From the NCBI RefSeq assembly GCF_022049065.2, contig NZ_CP095744.1, positions 806,001 through 870,000 of the forward strand: a DNA stretch of 64,000 nt. The letters run 5' to 3'. Under the pieces are notes generated by a model. The model saw only the letters and a program-made list of their open reading frames with translations. It made no database searches and was not told the DNA's origin. The stretch comes from Niallia sp. Man26 (lineage in GTDB: Bacteria; Bacillota; Bacilli; Bacillales; Cytobacillaceae). The first letter of the stretch is position 1, and each line of letters starts with the position of its first letter. The translations under genes were made by a program, and so were the position numbers. Below are positions 16,414-25,696 of this stretch, piece after piece.

Positions 16414-17793
16414 GTGGAGTCTGAAACATCTGAACAACAATTGGAAGAAACAAACGGAAAACAAACAAAAGCATACCTCTATAAAACTGTATGGAGATGG
16501 CATTTTTATGCCGGCTTAATCTTTGCTCCCTTTTTAATTATATTGGCAGTAACTGGATCTGTTTACTTATTTAAACCTCAAATTGAACAAATACTGTATC
16601 AAGACTTAAATGAGGTAACCATTAAAACGAAGAGAATACCTGCTTCTGAACAGCTAAATATTGTAAAAAACCACTATACCGGAGCAGAGGTTACAAGCTA
16701 TCGGCCTGGAGAAAAAAAAACGCGTTCCAGTGAAGTCAGCATAACTTATCAAAAAGAATCACTGACCATATTTGTTGATCCGTATACAGGTAAGATACTC
16801 GGAGAATTAAACAGTAATGATCGAGTTATGGACTTAATCGAAAAAATTCATGGAGAATTGATGGCTGGAACTCTAGGTGACAGAATTGTCGAACTAGCAG
16901 CATGCTGGACTATAGTGTTAATAGTAACTGGAATATACTTATGGTTCCCGCAAAAAAAATTAAGAATTGCTGGCACTTTTATACCTCGATTAACTAAAGG
17001 ACGAAAGACTTTTAGAAGAGATTTACATGCCGTCCCTGCTGTCTGGATTACAGGCGGACTTGTTTTGTTGATTTTGACTGGATTGCCTTGGTCCGGATTT
17101 TGGGGAACTAATTTTCAAGCTTTAGTTACCAATACAGGAGAAGGTTATCCTCCCTCTGTGTGGATTGGCGATGCTCCTGCATCAAATATAAAGACAAAGG
17201 ACATTGCAGAGGTTCCTTGGGCAGCTGAAAATTTAGAAGTACCAGAGTCAAATATGGAAGGCTTTATTCCCGTATCCATTGATGATATAGTAGCCACTGC
17301 AAATCGGGAAGGCATGCATCCAAGTTATTCTGTTATTTTCCCTGCTTCTAAGGAAGGTGTCTATACGCTGTCTGCTTTTCCACCGAAAGCAAAAGACGAA
17401 GCAACCATTCATATCGACCAATATTCTGGTGCAGTGTTAGCTGATTACCGCTATGATAACTACGGTATTCTTGGAAAGATAATAGCTGTTGGTATTACTT
17501 TGCACAAAGGAACAGAATTAGGTTTCATTAACCAGCTCATTAGTTTACTTATCTGCCTTGGCACTCTTTTTGTAGCCTTCTCCGGTGTCTATATGTGGTG
17601 GAAGCGTAAGCCAAACAAAGGCCTTGGAGCTCCAAAGGCACCAAGTATAAAGAATATGAAAATCCTGCTTATCATTCTTATCGTGTTAGGTATTTTATTT
17701 CCATTAGTCGGCCTATCACTTATCGTTGTTAGGCTTATTGACTGGTTGTTGATTCAAAGGATAGCTAGTGTGAAAAGGTTATTAAATGCATAG
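16414..17793 (+). CDS. PepSY domain-containing iron-regulated membrane protein (PiuB-like)
   Basis: 459 residues, starting at GTG behind TAGGAGG. It has four transmembrane helices: one near residue 35-50 following WRWHFYAGL, one near 165 preceded by the conserved IHGELMAG segment, one near 205, and a C-terminal pair. Large extracellular PepSY repeats end in FVDPYTGKILG and HIDQYSGAVLAD. PiuB-like proteins accompany siderophore or haem uptake and may act as ferric reductases through the conserved histidines. It precedes the siderophore operon but has its own terminator. I see no Fur box directly upstream. Confidence 0.85.
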   Translation: MESETSEQQLEETNGKQTKAYLYKTVWRWHFYAGLIFAPFLIILAVTGSVYLFKPQIEQILYQDLNEVTIKTKRIPASEQLNIVKNHYTGAEVTSYRPGEKKTRSSEVSITYQKESLTIFVDPYTGKILGELNSNDRVMDLIEKIHGELMAGTLGDRIVELAACWTIVLIVTGIYLWFPQKKLRIAGTFIPRLTKGRKTFRRDLHAVPAVWITGGLVLLILTGLPWSGFWGTNFQALVTNTGEGYPPSVWIGDAPASNIKTKDIAEVPWAAENLEVPESNMEGFIPVSIDDIVATANREGMHPSYSVIFPASKEGVYTLSAFPPKAKDEATIHIDQYSGAVLADYRYDNYGILGKIIAVGITLHKGTELGFINQLISLLICLGTLFVAFSGVYMWWKRKPNKGLGAPKAPSIKNMKILLIILIVLGILFPLVGLSLIVVRLIDWLLIQRIASVKRLLNA

Positions 17794-17804
17794 ATAATAA
17801 TTCT

Positions 17805-17834
17805 GAAAAAAGAGCTGCACAGCTCTTTTTTCTT
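17805..17834 (+). terminator. Terminator after the PepSY gene
   Basis: AAAAAAGAGCTG and CAGCTCTTTTTT form the stem, with a T run. Confidence 0.85.
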
Positions 17835-17889
17835 TATACCTTTGTTCCAATAACAATACTAACTACCTAATTAATAAACTAAAAAAAGA

Positions 17890-17918
17890 TTGATTTACAG
17901 AAATATTGTCCATATAAT
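17890..17918 (+). promoter_or_regulatory. Promoter of the siderophore uptake operon
   Basis: TTGATT (17890-17895) and TATAAT (17913-17918) are spaced 17 bases. The expected start point falls next to the Fur box. Confidence 0.7.
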
Positions 17919-17932
17919 AGGAAAATACAATT

Positions 17933-17951
17933 GATAATGATTTTCATTATT
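17933..17951 (+). promoter_or_regulatory. Fur box
   Basis: GATAATGATTTTCATTATT matches the 19-base Fur consensus GATAATGATAATCATTATC at 16 positions, overlapping the likely transcription start. It makes the three uptake genes iron-repressed. Confidence 0.9.
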
Positions 17952-17980
17952 ACTAATTAAGTAAAGGCTGACTTACTATT

Positions 17981-19003
17981 ATGTTCCTAAAAAATAAGAT
18001 TACTAGGTTTCATCATTTGTGGAGATTAGTTCTTTTCCTTGCCTTTATAGCTGGGCTGCTCGGCACTTTAATAGCAGCCGTGTCATTCGGAGCAAAAGAC
18101 ATTACCTTCCATACGGTTTGGACAACACTCTTCCACTATGATGCTTCGCTGACTGAGCAGCAAATCATTTATGAACTGCGGCTGCCGAGAGTGATTGGAG
18201 CTGCAATTGTCGGTGCAGCCTTTGCTGTTGCCGGAGCACTGATGCAGGGTGTAACCCGCAACCCTCTTGCTGATGCAGGAATACTCGGCATCAATGCTGG
18301 AGCGATGTTTATTGTAACTCTATGCTTTGCCTTTTTTCCAACAATCTCTTACTCCTTATTGATGGTTTTTTCCTTTATTGGAGCTGCTCTTTGCACACTG
18401 TTAATTTTTATGATGGGTGCGTCTGTGCCTGGCGGCTTGACACCGATGCGATTAACCGTATCTGGAGCGGTAATTGCTGCACTATTGCACTCTTTAAGTG
18501 CAGGTATCGCCATTTATTACGACTTAAGCCAGGACCTTGCTTTTTGGTACGCTGGCGGAGTCGCTGGTGTTAAATGGGAGCATTTAAGGGTGCTTGTTCC
18601 AGTTATTCTGATTACAATTTTCTGGGCAATAAGCATGGGACGCTCTATTTCGCTTATTGCGATAGGAAAAGAAACAGCTGTGAATCTCGGCATTAAGGTG
18701 AATCGGATTAAAGTGTTTTCCATCATTGCTGCCGTCATTTTAGCTGGGGTATCCGTTTCTGCTGTAGGTTCCATCGGATTTATCGGACTTGTTATTCCCC
18801 ATATTGCCCGCAAGCTTGTAGGCACGGATTATAGATTAATCATTCCGATGTCAGGTATTTTAGGGGCTATCCTGTTAATGCTCGCCGATTTAGGGACACG
18901 GACTGTAAATCCTCCCCGTGAATTGGCAATTGGGATTTTAGTAGCTGCAGTAGGTGTTCCTTTCTTTCTTTATACAGCACGTAAAGTTGGGAGGGATTTA
19001 TAG
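17981..19003 (+). CDS. Iron-siderophore ABC transporter permease (FecCD family), first subunit
   Basis: 340 residues, about nine or ten helices. The FecCD signatures LPRVIGAAIVGAAFAVAGALMQG and NPLADAGILGINAGA are present, and the ATPase-coupling loop reads GSIGFIGLVIPHIAR. The ribosome site (AAAGG) is weak and distant. It abuts the second permease (stop at 19003, start at 19004), and the pair would form a heterodimer in the membrane, as YfiZ-YfhA or FeuBC do in B. subtilis. Confidence 0.92.
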   Translation: MFLKNKITRFHHLWRLVLFLAFIAGLLGTLIAAVSFGAKDITFHTVWTTLFHYDASLTEQQIIYELRLPRVIGAAIVGAAFAVAGALMQGVTRNPLADAGILGINAGAMFIVTLCFAFFPTISYSLLMVFSFIGAALCTLLIFMMGASVPGGLTPMRLTVSGAVIAALLHSLSAGIAIYYDLSQDLAFWYAGGVAGVKWEHLRVLVPVILITIFWAISMGRSISLIAIGKETAVNLGIKVNRIKVFSIIAAVILAGVSVSAVGSIGFIGLVIPHIARKLVGTDYRLIIPMSGILGAILLMLADLGTRTVNPPRELAIGILVAAVGVPFFLYTARKVGRDL

Positions 19004-20014
19004 ATGAAAACAGATTTGCGCAGCACAAAAACCATTTCAGTTGCTCTAGTGTTAATCATCATAAATATCATTGTCATCATGATCAGTTTAAACACAGGCT
19101 CACTGCGAATTGCGCCAACAGAAGTTCTTCAAACTTTGTTTGGATTTGGGGATTACAAAAATACACTAGTACTGTTTGAATACCGCCTTCCTCGTATCAT
19201 CATTACAATTCTTGCCGGCATCGGCCTTGGTGTTTCTGGAGCTATTCTGCAGGGTGTTTCAAGAAATCCACTTGCAGATCCCGGCATTTTAGGATTACAT
19301 GCAGGTGCTTCATTCGGTCTTATTTTGTTTGTTACCTATTTTCATTCTTTAAATGATAAAGCGGCATTGCTCATTCCATTATTCACTTTTTCAGGAGGTT
19401 TACTGGCAGCTGTTATTATCATTTTGCTTACATATGACCGCTATAAAGGGATCTTGCCAATTCGTCTTATACTTGTCGGGATTGCTATTTCTGCCTGCTT
19501 TAATGCGATCACCTTGTTCCTGTCACTCCGTCTTGATGAAGATACATACACTTTCGCTTCAAGATGGCTAGTGGGTAATGTATGGGGAAGAGACTGGATA
19601 CATGTTATTGCACTTTTACCATGGATAGTGACATTAACCCCTCTCGGTTGGCTGCAAGCACGAAAGCTAGATGCCTTGTCTTTAGGAGACAATACAGCTG
19701 TTGGGCTCGGTGTTTCTGTTTTACGCTCCCGTCTGTACATGCTAGCTATTGCTGTTGCTCTTTCAAGTGCCAGTGTTGCTATGGTTGGAGGAATTGGTTT
19801 TATCGGCCTTGTCGCGCCCCATCTCGCACGCCGGTTAGTAGGGCCAAGACATCAGCATTTCCTCCCAGTCGCAGGGCTGCTTGGAATGGTCATACTCGTC
19901 TTGTCAGATACGGTTGGGCGTTCCATTTTTCAACCTAATCCAATTCCAGCTGGAATTGTCGTCGCAGCGATAGGTGGACCTTATTTTCTTTATTTATTAA
20001 CAAAAACAAAGTAA
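19004..20014 (+). CDS. Iron-siderophore ABC transporter permease (FecCD family), second subunit
   Basis: 336 residues of the same family, with LPRIIITILAGIGLGVSGAILQG, NPLADPGILGLHAGA and the coupling loop GGIGFIGLVAPHLAR. Its GGGAGGGA ribosome site lies inside the end of the first permease gene, implying translational coupling. The operon contains no ATPase gene, so a shared ATPase such as YusV (FhuC-like), encoded elsewhere, is the expected partner. Confidence 0.92.
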   Translation: MKTDLRSTKTISVALVLIIINIIVIMISLNTGSLRIAPTEVLQTLFGFGDYKNTLVLFEYRLPRIIITILAGIGLGVSGAILQGVSRNPLADPGILGLHAGASFGLILFVTYFHSLNDKAALLIPLFTFSGGLLAAVIIILLTYDRYKGILPIRLILVGIAISACFNAITLFLSLRLDEDTYTFASRWLVGNVWGRDWIHVIALLPWIVTLTPLGWLQARKLDALSLGDNTAVGLGVSVLRSRLYMLAIAVALSSASVAMVGGIGFIGLVAPHLARRLVGPRHQHFLPVAGLLGMVILVLSDTVGRSIFQPNPIPAGIVVAAIGGPYFLYLLTKTK

Positions 20015-20035
20015 AACAAGAAAAAGGAGAACAAG

Positions 20036-20938
20036 ATGAAAAAGAAACTAGCTATGTTATTTACAGCAATGCTTTTATTAATTCTCGCAGCATGTGGACA
20101 ATCAGCTTCAAATGATAGTAGCGAAAAAAAAGAGACCGAGGAACCGAAAATCGCTTCCCTCTCTATCCATTTAACAAATGATTTGCTCGCATTAGGAATA
20201 ACTCCAGTCGGCTCTGTTGTCGGCGGTGAGTTAAATGATTTCCTTCCACATGTTAAAAATCAATTGAAGGATACAAAAAAGCTTGGTCCAGCAAAAGACC
20301 CTGATATGGAAGCTTTAATTGCTTTAGATTCATCTGTCATCTATATCGATGAAGGAATTTCAGGTGAGGATATTTCGAAATATGAAGACATTGCTCCAAC
20401 AGTAAGCTTTAACCTTGATGAAGGAACATGGCGCGATCATTTAAATAAAATTGGTAAACTCGTCGATCGAGAACAGGAAGCAGAAGATTTCATCGCAGAC
20501 TATGAGAGCCTCACAAATGAAGTTAAAACGTTAGCTTCAGATGAACTTGGCGAAAACAGTAAAGTAATGGCTATCCGAGTAACAGCCAAGGAGCTTCGTG
20601 TATTTACGACAAAACGCCCACTTGGCCCAATGCTATTCGAAGATTTAGGATTTAAGCCAGCTGCTGGCATCGAAGAATTAGATTCTACACAGCCATATGA
20701 AGTTATATCCCAGGAAGTCTTGCCTGACTTTGATGCAGATGCGATTTTTGTAGTAGTAAACAGTGATGATGAAGCACAAACTGGCTTCAAGCAATTAGAA
20801 GAATCTGCAATCTATCAAGGTTTAAAAGCGGTTAAAAACAAACATGTCTATGTTGTTTCTGATCAGCCTTGGCTTGATTACTCCGCCCTTGGCAACAAGC
20901 TTGCGATGGAGGAAGCGAAAGAGTTGTTTTCAAAATAA
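20036..20938 (+). CDS. Iron-siderophore ABC transporter substrate-binding lipoprotein
   Basis: 300 residues, starting behind AAAAGGAG. A lipoprotein signal peptide ends in the lipobox LAAC (cysteine near residue 20). A class III binding-protein fold follows, with LLALGITPVGSVVG, PDMEALIALDSSVIYI and a C-terminal KNKHVYVVSDQPWLDY segment as in FeuA, YfiY and FhuD. It captures a ferric siderophore outside the membrane and delivers it to the two permeases. The siderophore type is not readable, and no biosynthesis genes are nearby. Confidence 0.9.
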   Translation: MKKKLAMLFTAMLLLILAACGQSASNDSSEKKETEEPKIASLSIHLTNDLLALGITPVGSVVGGELNDFLPHVKNQLKDTKKLGPAKDPDMEALIALDSSVIYIDEGISGEDISKYEDIAPTVSFNLDEGTWRDHLNKIGKLVDREQEAEDFIADYESLTNEVKTLASDELGENSKVMAIRVTAKELRVFTTKRPLGPMLFEDLGFKPAAGIEELDSTQPYEVISQEVLPDFDADAIFVVVNSDDEAQTGFKQLEESAIYQGLKAVKNKHVYVVSDQPWLDYSALGNKLAMEEAKELFSK

Positions 20939-20942
20939 ACAT

Positions 20943-20986
20943 TAAAAAGGCTCTCCACGGCGAATATCACACTGGAGAGCCTTTTT
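20943..20986 (+). terminator. Terminator of the siderophore operon
   Basis: AAAAGGCTCTCC and GGAGAGCCTTTTTT form a long stem ending in a T run. It can also serve the convergent PTS gene. Confidence 0.9.
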
Positions 20987-20991
20987 TGTAT

Positions 20992-22287
20992 TTACTTATA
21001 CATTTTCAAATCCACAGAACCTCTCGCCTCTTCCATCTCTCTTTCCAAAAGCTGTTTATCCAGCAATTTAAAGAATGGCATATAAATAAGGAATCCGACA
21101 AGAAGCAATACAATCTGCAGGACCATTCCACTAACGCCGGAAACTAAGTATCCGCTGATAAATAATGGTGTAGTCCATGGAATGATAACACCGCTTGTTG
21201 CAGATACAAGGCCTGTGCTCATGGCAGTAAATGAAATGACAGCAGAGATTGGAGTCATTATCAGCCAAGGAATAAACATTATTGGGTTTAACACGATCGA
21301 CAATCCGAAGATGATCGGTTCATTGATATTAAAGATACTAGCAGGCAATGCAAGCAATCCGAGTGTCTTTAAATGCTTTGATTTCGAGAACAATGTCATG
21401 CAAAGTGCCAATGCAATCGTAGAACCAGAACCTCCCATTTGCAGATAGATTTCCTTGAACTGCTTTGTAATGATATGAGGCAAATCTTGCCCCTGCTGGA
21501 AAGCATTTAAGTTCTCTGCAGATAAGCCGAGCCAAATCGGGTCCATAATAGCGTTTACAATTGCATTGCCATGAAGACCGAAGAACCAAAGAAGCTGACC
21601 GATTATCTCAGCTATAATAATGGAAATTAGACTATCACCTAAACCTAACAATGGCATCTGTACAATATGGTAAATAAATTGGTGGATATCCTTATATGGC
21701 GTAAAGCTAAAGCCAATTTGAACAGCAAGAACGATTGCTGCAATCAATCCAACAGGAATTAATGAGGAGAATGACCTGATTACTCCAGGCGGCACTCCTT
21801 CCGGCATTTTTGGTCCGATACCAAATTCATAAAATTTCTTATATAATCTAGTCGACACTAGCGCAATTAGAATCGACACGAACATCCCTTTCGTTCCAAG
21901 CCACTCTAATCCAAAGCTTCCGTCTGTCACAGTTGTTAAAATAATAAATGACATAACAGAGGACATGATTGGGAAAATAGGTTCCATATCCAGCTGTTTT
22001 GCATATTGATAAGCAACATTTATAAGTGTAAAAAGGCCAATAATACCAAATGTAGCATCCGTTACTTTCGTTAATGTGGACTGAAACTTTTCGCCGAAAA
22101 TGCCAATCATCCATTCACTGTATCCTGGAATAGGCAAATAGGCAACCAAGAGAAATAAGGAGCCGATAATTAAAAATGGCATGATTGTGATCATCGAATC
22201 CTTTATTGCATTTAAAGGCTTATTGCTGCTTATTCTCGTTGCTAATGGTACTAGTTTACTTTCTAGTTTAGATAGTAAATTATTCAT
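20992..22287 (-). CDS. PTS lactose/cellobiose-type EIIC permease
   Basis: About 431 residues starting at ATG 22287, six bases after a GGGGGG site; ATG 22290 directly before it is equally possible. The EIIC cellobiose family is shown by PLATRISSNKPLNAIKDSM at the start, LLWFFGLHGNAIV, and the substrate-binding NINEPIIFGLSIVLNPI motif near residue 335. It translocates and, with EIIA and EIIB, phosphorylates a beta-diglucoside. Neither EIIA nor EIIB is encoded in this operon, so it must borrow them. It overlaps the end of the RpiR regulator gene by eight bases. Confidence 0.92.
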   Translation of the reverse strand: MNNLLSKLESKLVPLATRISSNKPLNAIKDSMITIMPFLIIGSLFLLVAYLPIPGYSEWMIGIFGEKFQSTLTKVTDATFGIIGLFTLINVAYQYAKQLDMEPIFPIMSSVMSFIILTTVTDGSFGLEWLGTKGMFVSILIALVSTRLYKKFYEFGIGPKMPEGVPPGVIRSFSSLIPVGLIAAIVLAVQIGFSFTPYKDIHQFIYHIVQMPLLGLGDSLISIIIAEIIGQLLWFFGLHGNAIVNAIMDPIWLGLSAENLNAFQQGQDLPHIITKQFKEIYLQMGGSGSTIALALCMTLFSKSKHLKTLGLLALPASIFNINEPIIFGLSIVLNPIMFIPWLIMTPISAVISFTAMSTGLVSATSGVIIPWTTPLFISGYLVSGVSGMVLQIVLLLVGFLIYMPFFKLLDKQLLEREMEEARGSVDLKMYK

Positions 22288-23026
22288 CATAATCCCCCCT
22301 CGGTAAGTTTCTCTCCTGCAATGATGACCATAGTCTTTCAACCAGTTCGTGAATAAGAATCATTAATGGCAGCTGGTTTTCTCTATCTACCGTTTTAGAT
22401 GCAGACTTAATATCAAGATTATGGAATAAACCATAATCAGCAATTCTTGCTAGCGAAGAATTCTTTTTCGTAATCGCAAAGATTGGAACCTTATTAGTGA
22501 CCTTTAGCAAATGCTGTGTCAGCAGATGATTTTCACCTGTATTGCTTATGGCAATAATGATTGATCTATTAGGAATCGTTTCCGAAACTTGTTTAAATTC
22601 ATATTCATCTTCCACAATTCTTGTAAAGTAGCCTAAATTAGTCAGCTGCCTCGACAGAAAACTTGCAGCAATTGTACTTGCTTGTGTTGCATACAATATC
22701 ACTATTTTCGTCTGTTCAAAGATATCAATGTTTCCAGGTGTGAAATCATTGTCAAACTCTTTTAAAAGCTGTTCAACCATCTGCAAGGTAGGATTCAGCT
22801 CCTTCATTTTTTCTTGTTTACTCTTAATCAAAAAATGCTTATATTCTACGATTCCAGTAAAACCTAGTTTTTTGCACACCCTAAAAATAGTCGGTTTACT
22901 GACAAACATCTCTTTAGCTAACGTATCTGCCGAAAGCTTAATCACCTTGTCAGGATTCTTAAGCATAAATTCATAGGCTTGCTTTTCAATTTCACTAAAC
23001 TCTGCTAAGTTCACTCTGATAGACAA
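22280..23026 (-). CDS. RpiR/MurR-family transcriptional regulator
   Basis: 248 residues, TTG start behind AAAGGA. The N-terminal RpiR helix-turn-helix reads LAKEMFVSKPTIFRVCKKLGFTG. The C-terminal SIS sugar-phosphate sensor contains IVILYATQAST and SIIIAISNTGENHLLT. It sits between the 6-phospho-beta-glucosidase gene and the EIIC gene, so it most likely senses the phosphorylated glucoside or its 6-phosphate product. Confidence 0.9.
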   Translation of the reverse strand: MSIRVNLAEFSEIEKQAYEFMLKNPDKVIKLSADTLAKEMFVSKPTIFRVCKKLGFTGIVEYKHFLIKSKQEKMKELNPTLQMVEQLLKEFDNDFTPGNIDIFEQTKIVILYATQASTIAASFLSRQLTNLGYFTRIVEDEYEFKQVSETIPNRSIIIAISNTGENHLLTQHLLKVTNKVPIFAITKKNSSLARIADYGLFHNLDIKSASKTVDRENQLPLMILIHELVERLWSSLQERNLPRGDYDE

Positions 23027-23063
23027 AGTTAATCATTCCTTTAAGAAGGTCTTTTAAATTTTT

Positions 23064-24452
23064 TTAAGAGAAATCATTATTTTTAATTGCCTCTTTCATC
23101 CAGTAACCAGACTTTTTAATCGTTCTTTCCGTATTTTCCAAATTTAAGGACACAAGGCCATATCGGTTTTTATAAGCATTCGTCCAAGACCAGTTATCAA
23201 CAAAAGTCCATAAATGATAACCGAAGCAATTAGAGCCTTCGTCGATGGCTTTTGCCAGCCAGCCTAAGTGCTCCTTAATAAAGTCAATTCGGTAATTATC
23301 TTCAATGAAGCCATCATCATTTTTAAATCTTTCTTCTCCTTGCACACCCATGCCGTTTTCAGAAACATACCACTTGATATTGCCATACTCATTTTTTACA
23401 CGCATAGCAATATCGTATAAGGCTTTCGGATATATTTCCCAGCCTCTGTATTCATTCATTCTTCTGTTTGGCATTTCATATGGCTCATAATACCATTCTG
23501 GCGTGAAAGGTGAAAATGGGTTCGGCAAACCATCCCTTGCTTTTACGCGCATAGGCTGATAATAATTAATGCCGATAAAATCTACTGTATTTTCCTTTAT
23601 TGCAACTAAGTCTTCTAAATGATGATGAAACATACAGTCATGTTTCTTTAAGATGTTCAAATAATCAGGATGATACTCTCCTCTTACACATGGATCCATA
23701 AAAATTAGGTTAATAAATAAATCGGCCACCCGGCCCGCTTCCACGTCAGCAGGATTTTCACTGCGAGGTATTGGCGGCAGCAGATCAACAACAATCCCAA
23801 TCTCACCACTATATCCGCCTTTACGGTATGCGCTTACAATTAACGAGTGGGCTAGCAAAATATGATAGTTAGCCTGAACATATGATTGCATGCTCATTTC
23901 ATTTGGGTAAATAAGATTATGCCAATATGCTCCCTTTGTATAAGCTACAGGCTCATTAAAAGAAATCCAATACTTCACTCGATCACCAAACAGTGCAAAT
24001 GCAGCTTCTGCGAACTTCACATAAAGATCGACAACATGTCTGCTTTTAAAGCCACCATATTTCTGTTCAAGCTCATAAGGCATATCAAAATGGAACAGGT
24101 TCATCATCGGCTCAATCCCATTTGCAATCATTTCGTCGATATAATGGTTATAAAATTGAACAGCCTCCTGATCAACTTCACCTGTTTCGAAGTCCTTTAT
24201 CAATCTCGACCATTGGATTGACGTTCGGAAGGAATTCAAGCTCAGCTCCTTCATTATGCTCACATCTTCCGCATATTGTTCATACACATTGGAAGTCGTT
24301 TCTGGTCCAATCTTTTCATAAAATCTTTCGGAATCTTTTTTATACCAATAATCCCATATAGAATCATTTGTCTTTTGTTTATATCCTTCACTTTGAGGCC
24401 CGCTTGAAGCAGTTCCCCATAAGAAATCTTTCGGAAATTGTATTTTTGTCAT
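23064..24452 (-). CDS. GH1 6-phospho-beta-glucosidase
   Basis: 462 residues, starting behind AGGAGGTGC. It begins with FPKDFLWGTASSGPQSEG, the GH1 N-terminal signature. The catalytic acid/base is the glutamate of FNEP (about residue 167) and the nucleophile that of YVSENGMG (about 365). C-terminal WTFVDNWSW and SGYWMKEAI are as in the BglH/BglA group. With the PTS EIIC gene downstream, a phosphorylated disaccharide is the expected substrate. It is first in the operon. Only a weak cre-like TGTAAATGTTTATA (24496-24509) is seen upstream. Confidence 0.93.
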   Translation of the reverse strand: MTKIQFPKDFLWGTASSGPQSEGYKQKTNDSIWDYWYKKDSERFYEKIGPETTSNVYEQYAEDVSIMKELSLNSFRTSIQWSRLIKDFETGEVDQEAVQFYNHYIDEMIANGIEPMMNLFHFDMPYELEQKYGGFKSRHVVDLYVKFAEAAFALFGDRVKYWISFNEPVAYTKGAYWHNLIYPNEMSMQSYVQANYHILLAHSLIVSAYRKGGYSGEIGIVVDLLPPIPRSENPADVEAGRVADLFINLIFMDPCVRGEYHPDYLNILKKHDCMFHHHLEDLVAIKENTVDFIGINYYQPMRVKARDGLPNPFSPFTPEWYYEPYEMPNRRMNEYRGWEIYPKALYDIAMRVKNEYGNIKWYVSENGMGVQGEERFKNDDGFIEDNYRIDFIKEHLGWLAKAIDEGSNCFGYHLWTFVDNWSWTNAYKNRYGLVSLNLENTERTIKKSGYWMKEAIKNNDFS

Positions 24453-24655
24453 GTTGTTGCACCTCCTATCAACACTATATTTTTCTGAAGGGACTTTGTA
24501 AATGTTTATAGAGCTGACTGTACTATCGTATTCTTTTTTGTACTCTCCTTAAATAAGGCTCTAATCTTTATCAAGTAAAGGAAGGTAATGAGGGTTTGTT
24601 AGCAGGTGATTTTGCAAAGATTGAAAGAGAGGTGTTAAGTACATCCATTCACAAA

Positions 24656-24688
24656 GAAAAAAGTTGCCTGTCTTGTATATAGGCAACT
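24656..24688 (-). terminator. Terminator of the DinB-like gene
   Basis: AGTTGCCT and AGGCAACT form the stem, followed on the minus strand by TTTTTTC. The interval 24453-24655 holds no gene that I can support. Confidence 0.8.
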
Positions 24689-24741
24689 GGTTTATTTTAT
24701 GATTTTTACGTCCAATAACTTTAGACAGGGAAATATAATTA

Positions 24742-25200
24742 TTATAAACACTTTTTAATGTCGTTTATCGCTTGCAAATGAATACCTTCATGAAAGATGG
24801 TTCTAATTAACACTTGTTCTATTGTTCGCATTCCCATCTCAGTAGGGGGATATACTTCTTCTAATCGGCTTCCATAGTTCTCCATCAATTTAACAGGTTG
24901 TTCTTTCAGCAATTTTTTCAGTTCTAGATAAGAAGGCGTTTCAGCTGAGAAATGAACCGGTGTTGTTCCATAACCAAACCAATTGCGAAAAACATCAGGA
25001 ACATCTGTTTTTTCCTTTGTTAGGGTCTCAATCCATAAGTATTGATCCAAGTAAATATGCCCCATATTCCATCTAATATTATTATTAAAATTATGTGGTA
25101 CTATCTCAGCTGCCTCTGCACTTACACCATTTAAACTATCTAAAACATCTTCTCGGTACGTTTCTAACTGTTTAAAAAGAATCATATGGCGTTCCTCCAT
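24742..25200 (-). CDS. DinB-family putative metal-dependent protein
   Basis: 152 residues, starting at ATG behind GGAGAG. The four-helix DinB fold is suggested by WNMGHIYLDQYLW (first histidine) and IFHEGIHLQAI (the HxxxH pair near the C-terminus), which would bind a divalent metal. Family members include bacillithiol and mycothiol transferases and damage-inducible proteins. The substrate is unknown, and it is a single gene with its own terminator. Confidence 0.85.
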   Translation of the reverse strand: MEERHMILFKQLETYREDVLDSLNGVSAEAAEIVPHNFNNNIRWNMGHIYLDQYLWIETLTKEKTDVPDVFRNWFGYGTTPVHFSAETPSYLELKKLLKEQPVKLMENYGSRLEEVYPPTEMGMRTIEQVLIRTIFHEGIHLQAINDIKKCL

Positions 25201-25296
25201 TTTTTCTCTCCTTTCTAATAAAGATATATTTATTATTCGGGACCTTTTACTTTTTCCCTTGTTGAATTTTTGGTAACAGCATAACTTCAGCTAACT

Positions 25297-25332
25297 GCCA
25301 AAAGAGCATTAATCTCCCTGGATTAATGCTCC
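25297..25332 (-). terminator. Terminator behind the small membrane-anchored gene
   Basis: GAGCATTAATC and GATTAATGCTC with a short loop, followed on the minus strand by TTTTGGC. Confidence 0.7.
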
Positions 25333-25338
25333 CATTAG

Positions 25339-25674
25339 TTACATATCTTCATACTTTATGTTTTGAACTTCCCCGTTTTCCACTTTAGCCCATTGTTCAA
25401 TCTTATTTTCTTTATTCAAGTAAAGCATGTATTCCAGATTACTTTCATCGTCCACTGGTTTTACTAAATACGTTCTCGTAGCTGCCCACCATGCTTCATG
25501 TGATTGTCTATCTACCACTGTAATCTCAAAACCCAATTTCGACTCTATTTGTTGGACTTCCTTGTATCTGTCCACAGACTGCCATATGAATAATCCTACT
25601 ACCACAAGAAGGACTATTCCTATGGCAATAAACAACTTATTGCGCTTTGAATTATCTCTCCTGATTTCCGCCAT
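25339..25674 (-). CDS. Small membrane-anchored protein of unknown function
   Basis: 111 residues, starting at ATG 25674 behind GGAGG; the open frame upstream has no ribosome site. A basic N-terminus is followed by one transmembrane helix (LFIAIGIVLLVVVGLFIW, residues about 16-33) and an extracellular domain of roughly 75 residues rich in charged and aromatic positions. No family is recognised with certainty. A 56-codon frame encoding a second small membrane protein ends 23 bases upstream in the same direction. Confidence 0.7.
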   Translation of the reverse strand: MAEIRRDNSKRNKLFIAIGIVLLVVVGLFIWQSVDRYKEVQQIESKLGFEITVVDRQSHEAWWAATRTYLVKPVDDESNLEYMLYLNKENKIEQWAKVENGEVQNIKYEDM

Positions 25675-25696
25675 TACAATCCTCCATATGTAATCA

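Noticed and set aside
24496..24509. cre-like TGTAAATGTTTATA upstream of the GH1 gene
   Set aside because: The central CG is replaced by TG and the terminal C is missing, so it is too weak to call.
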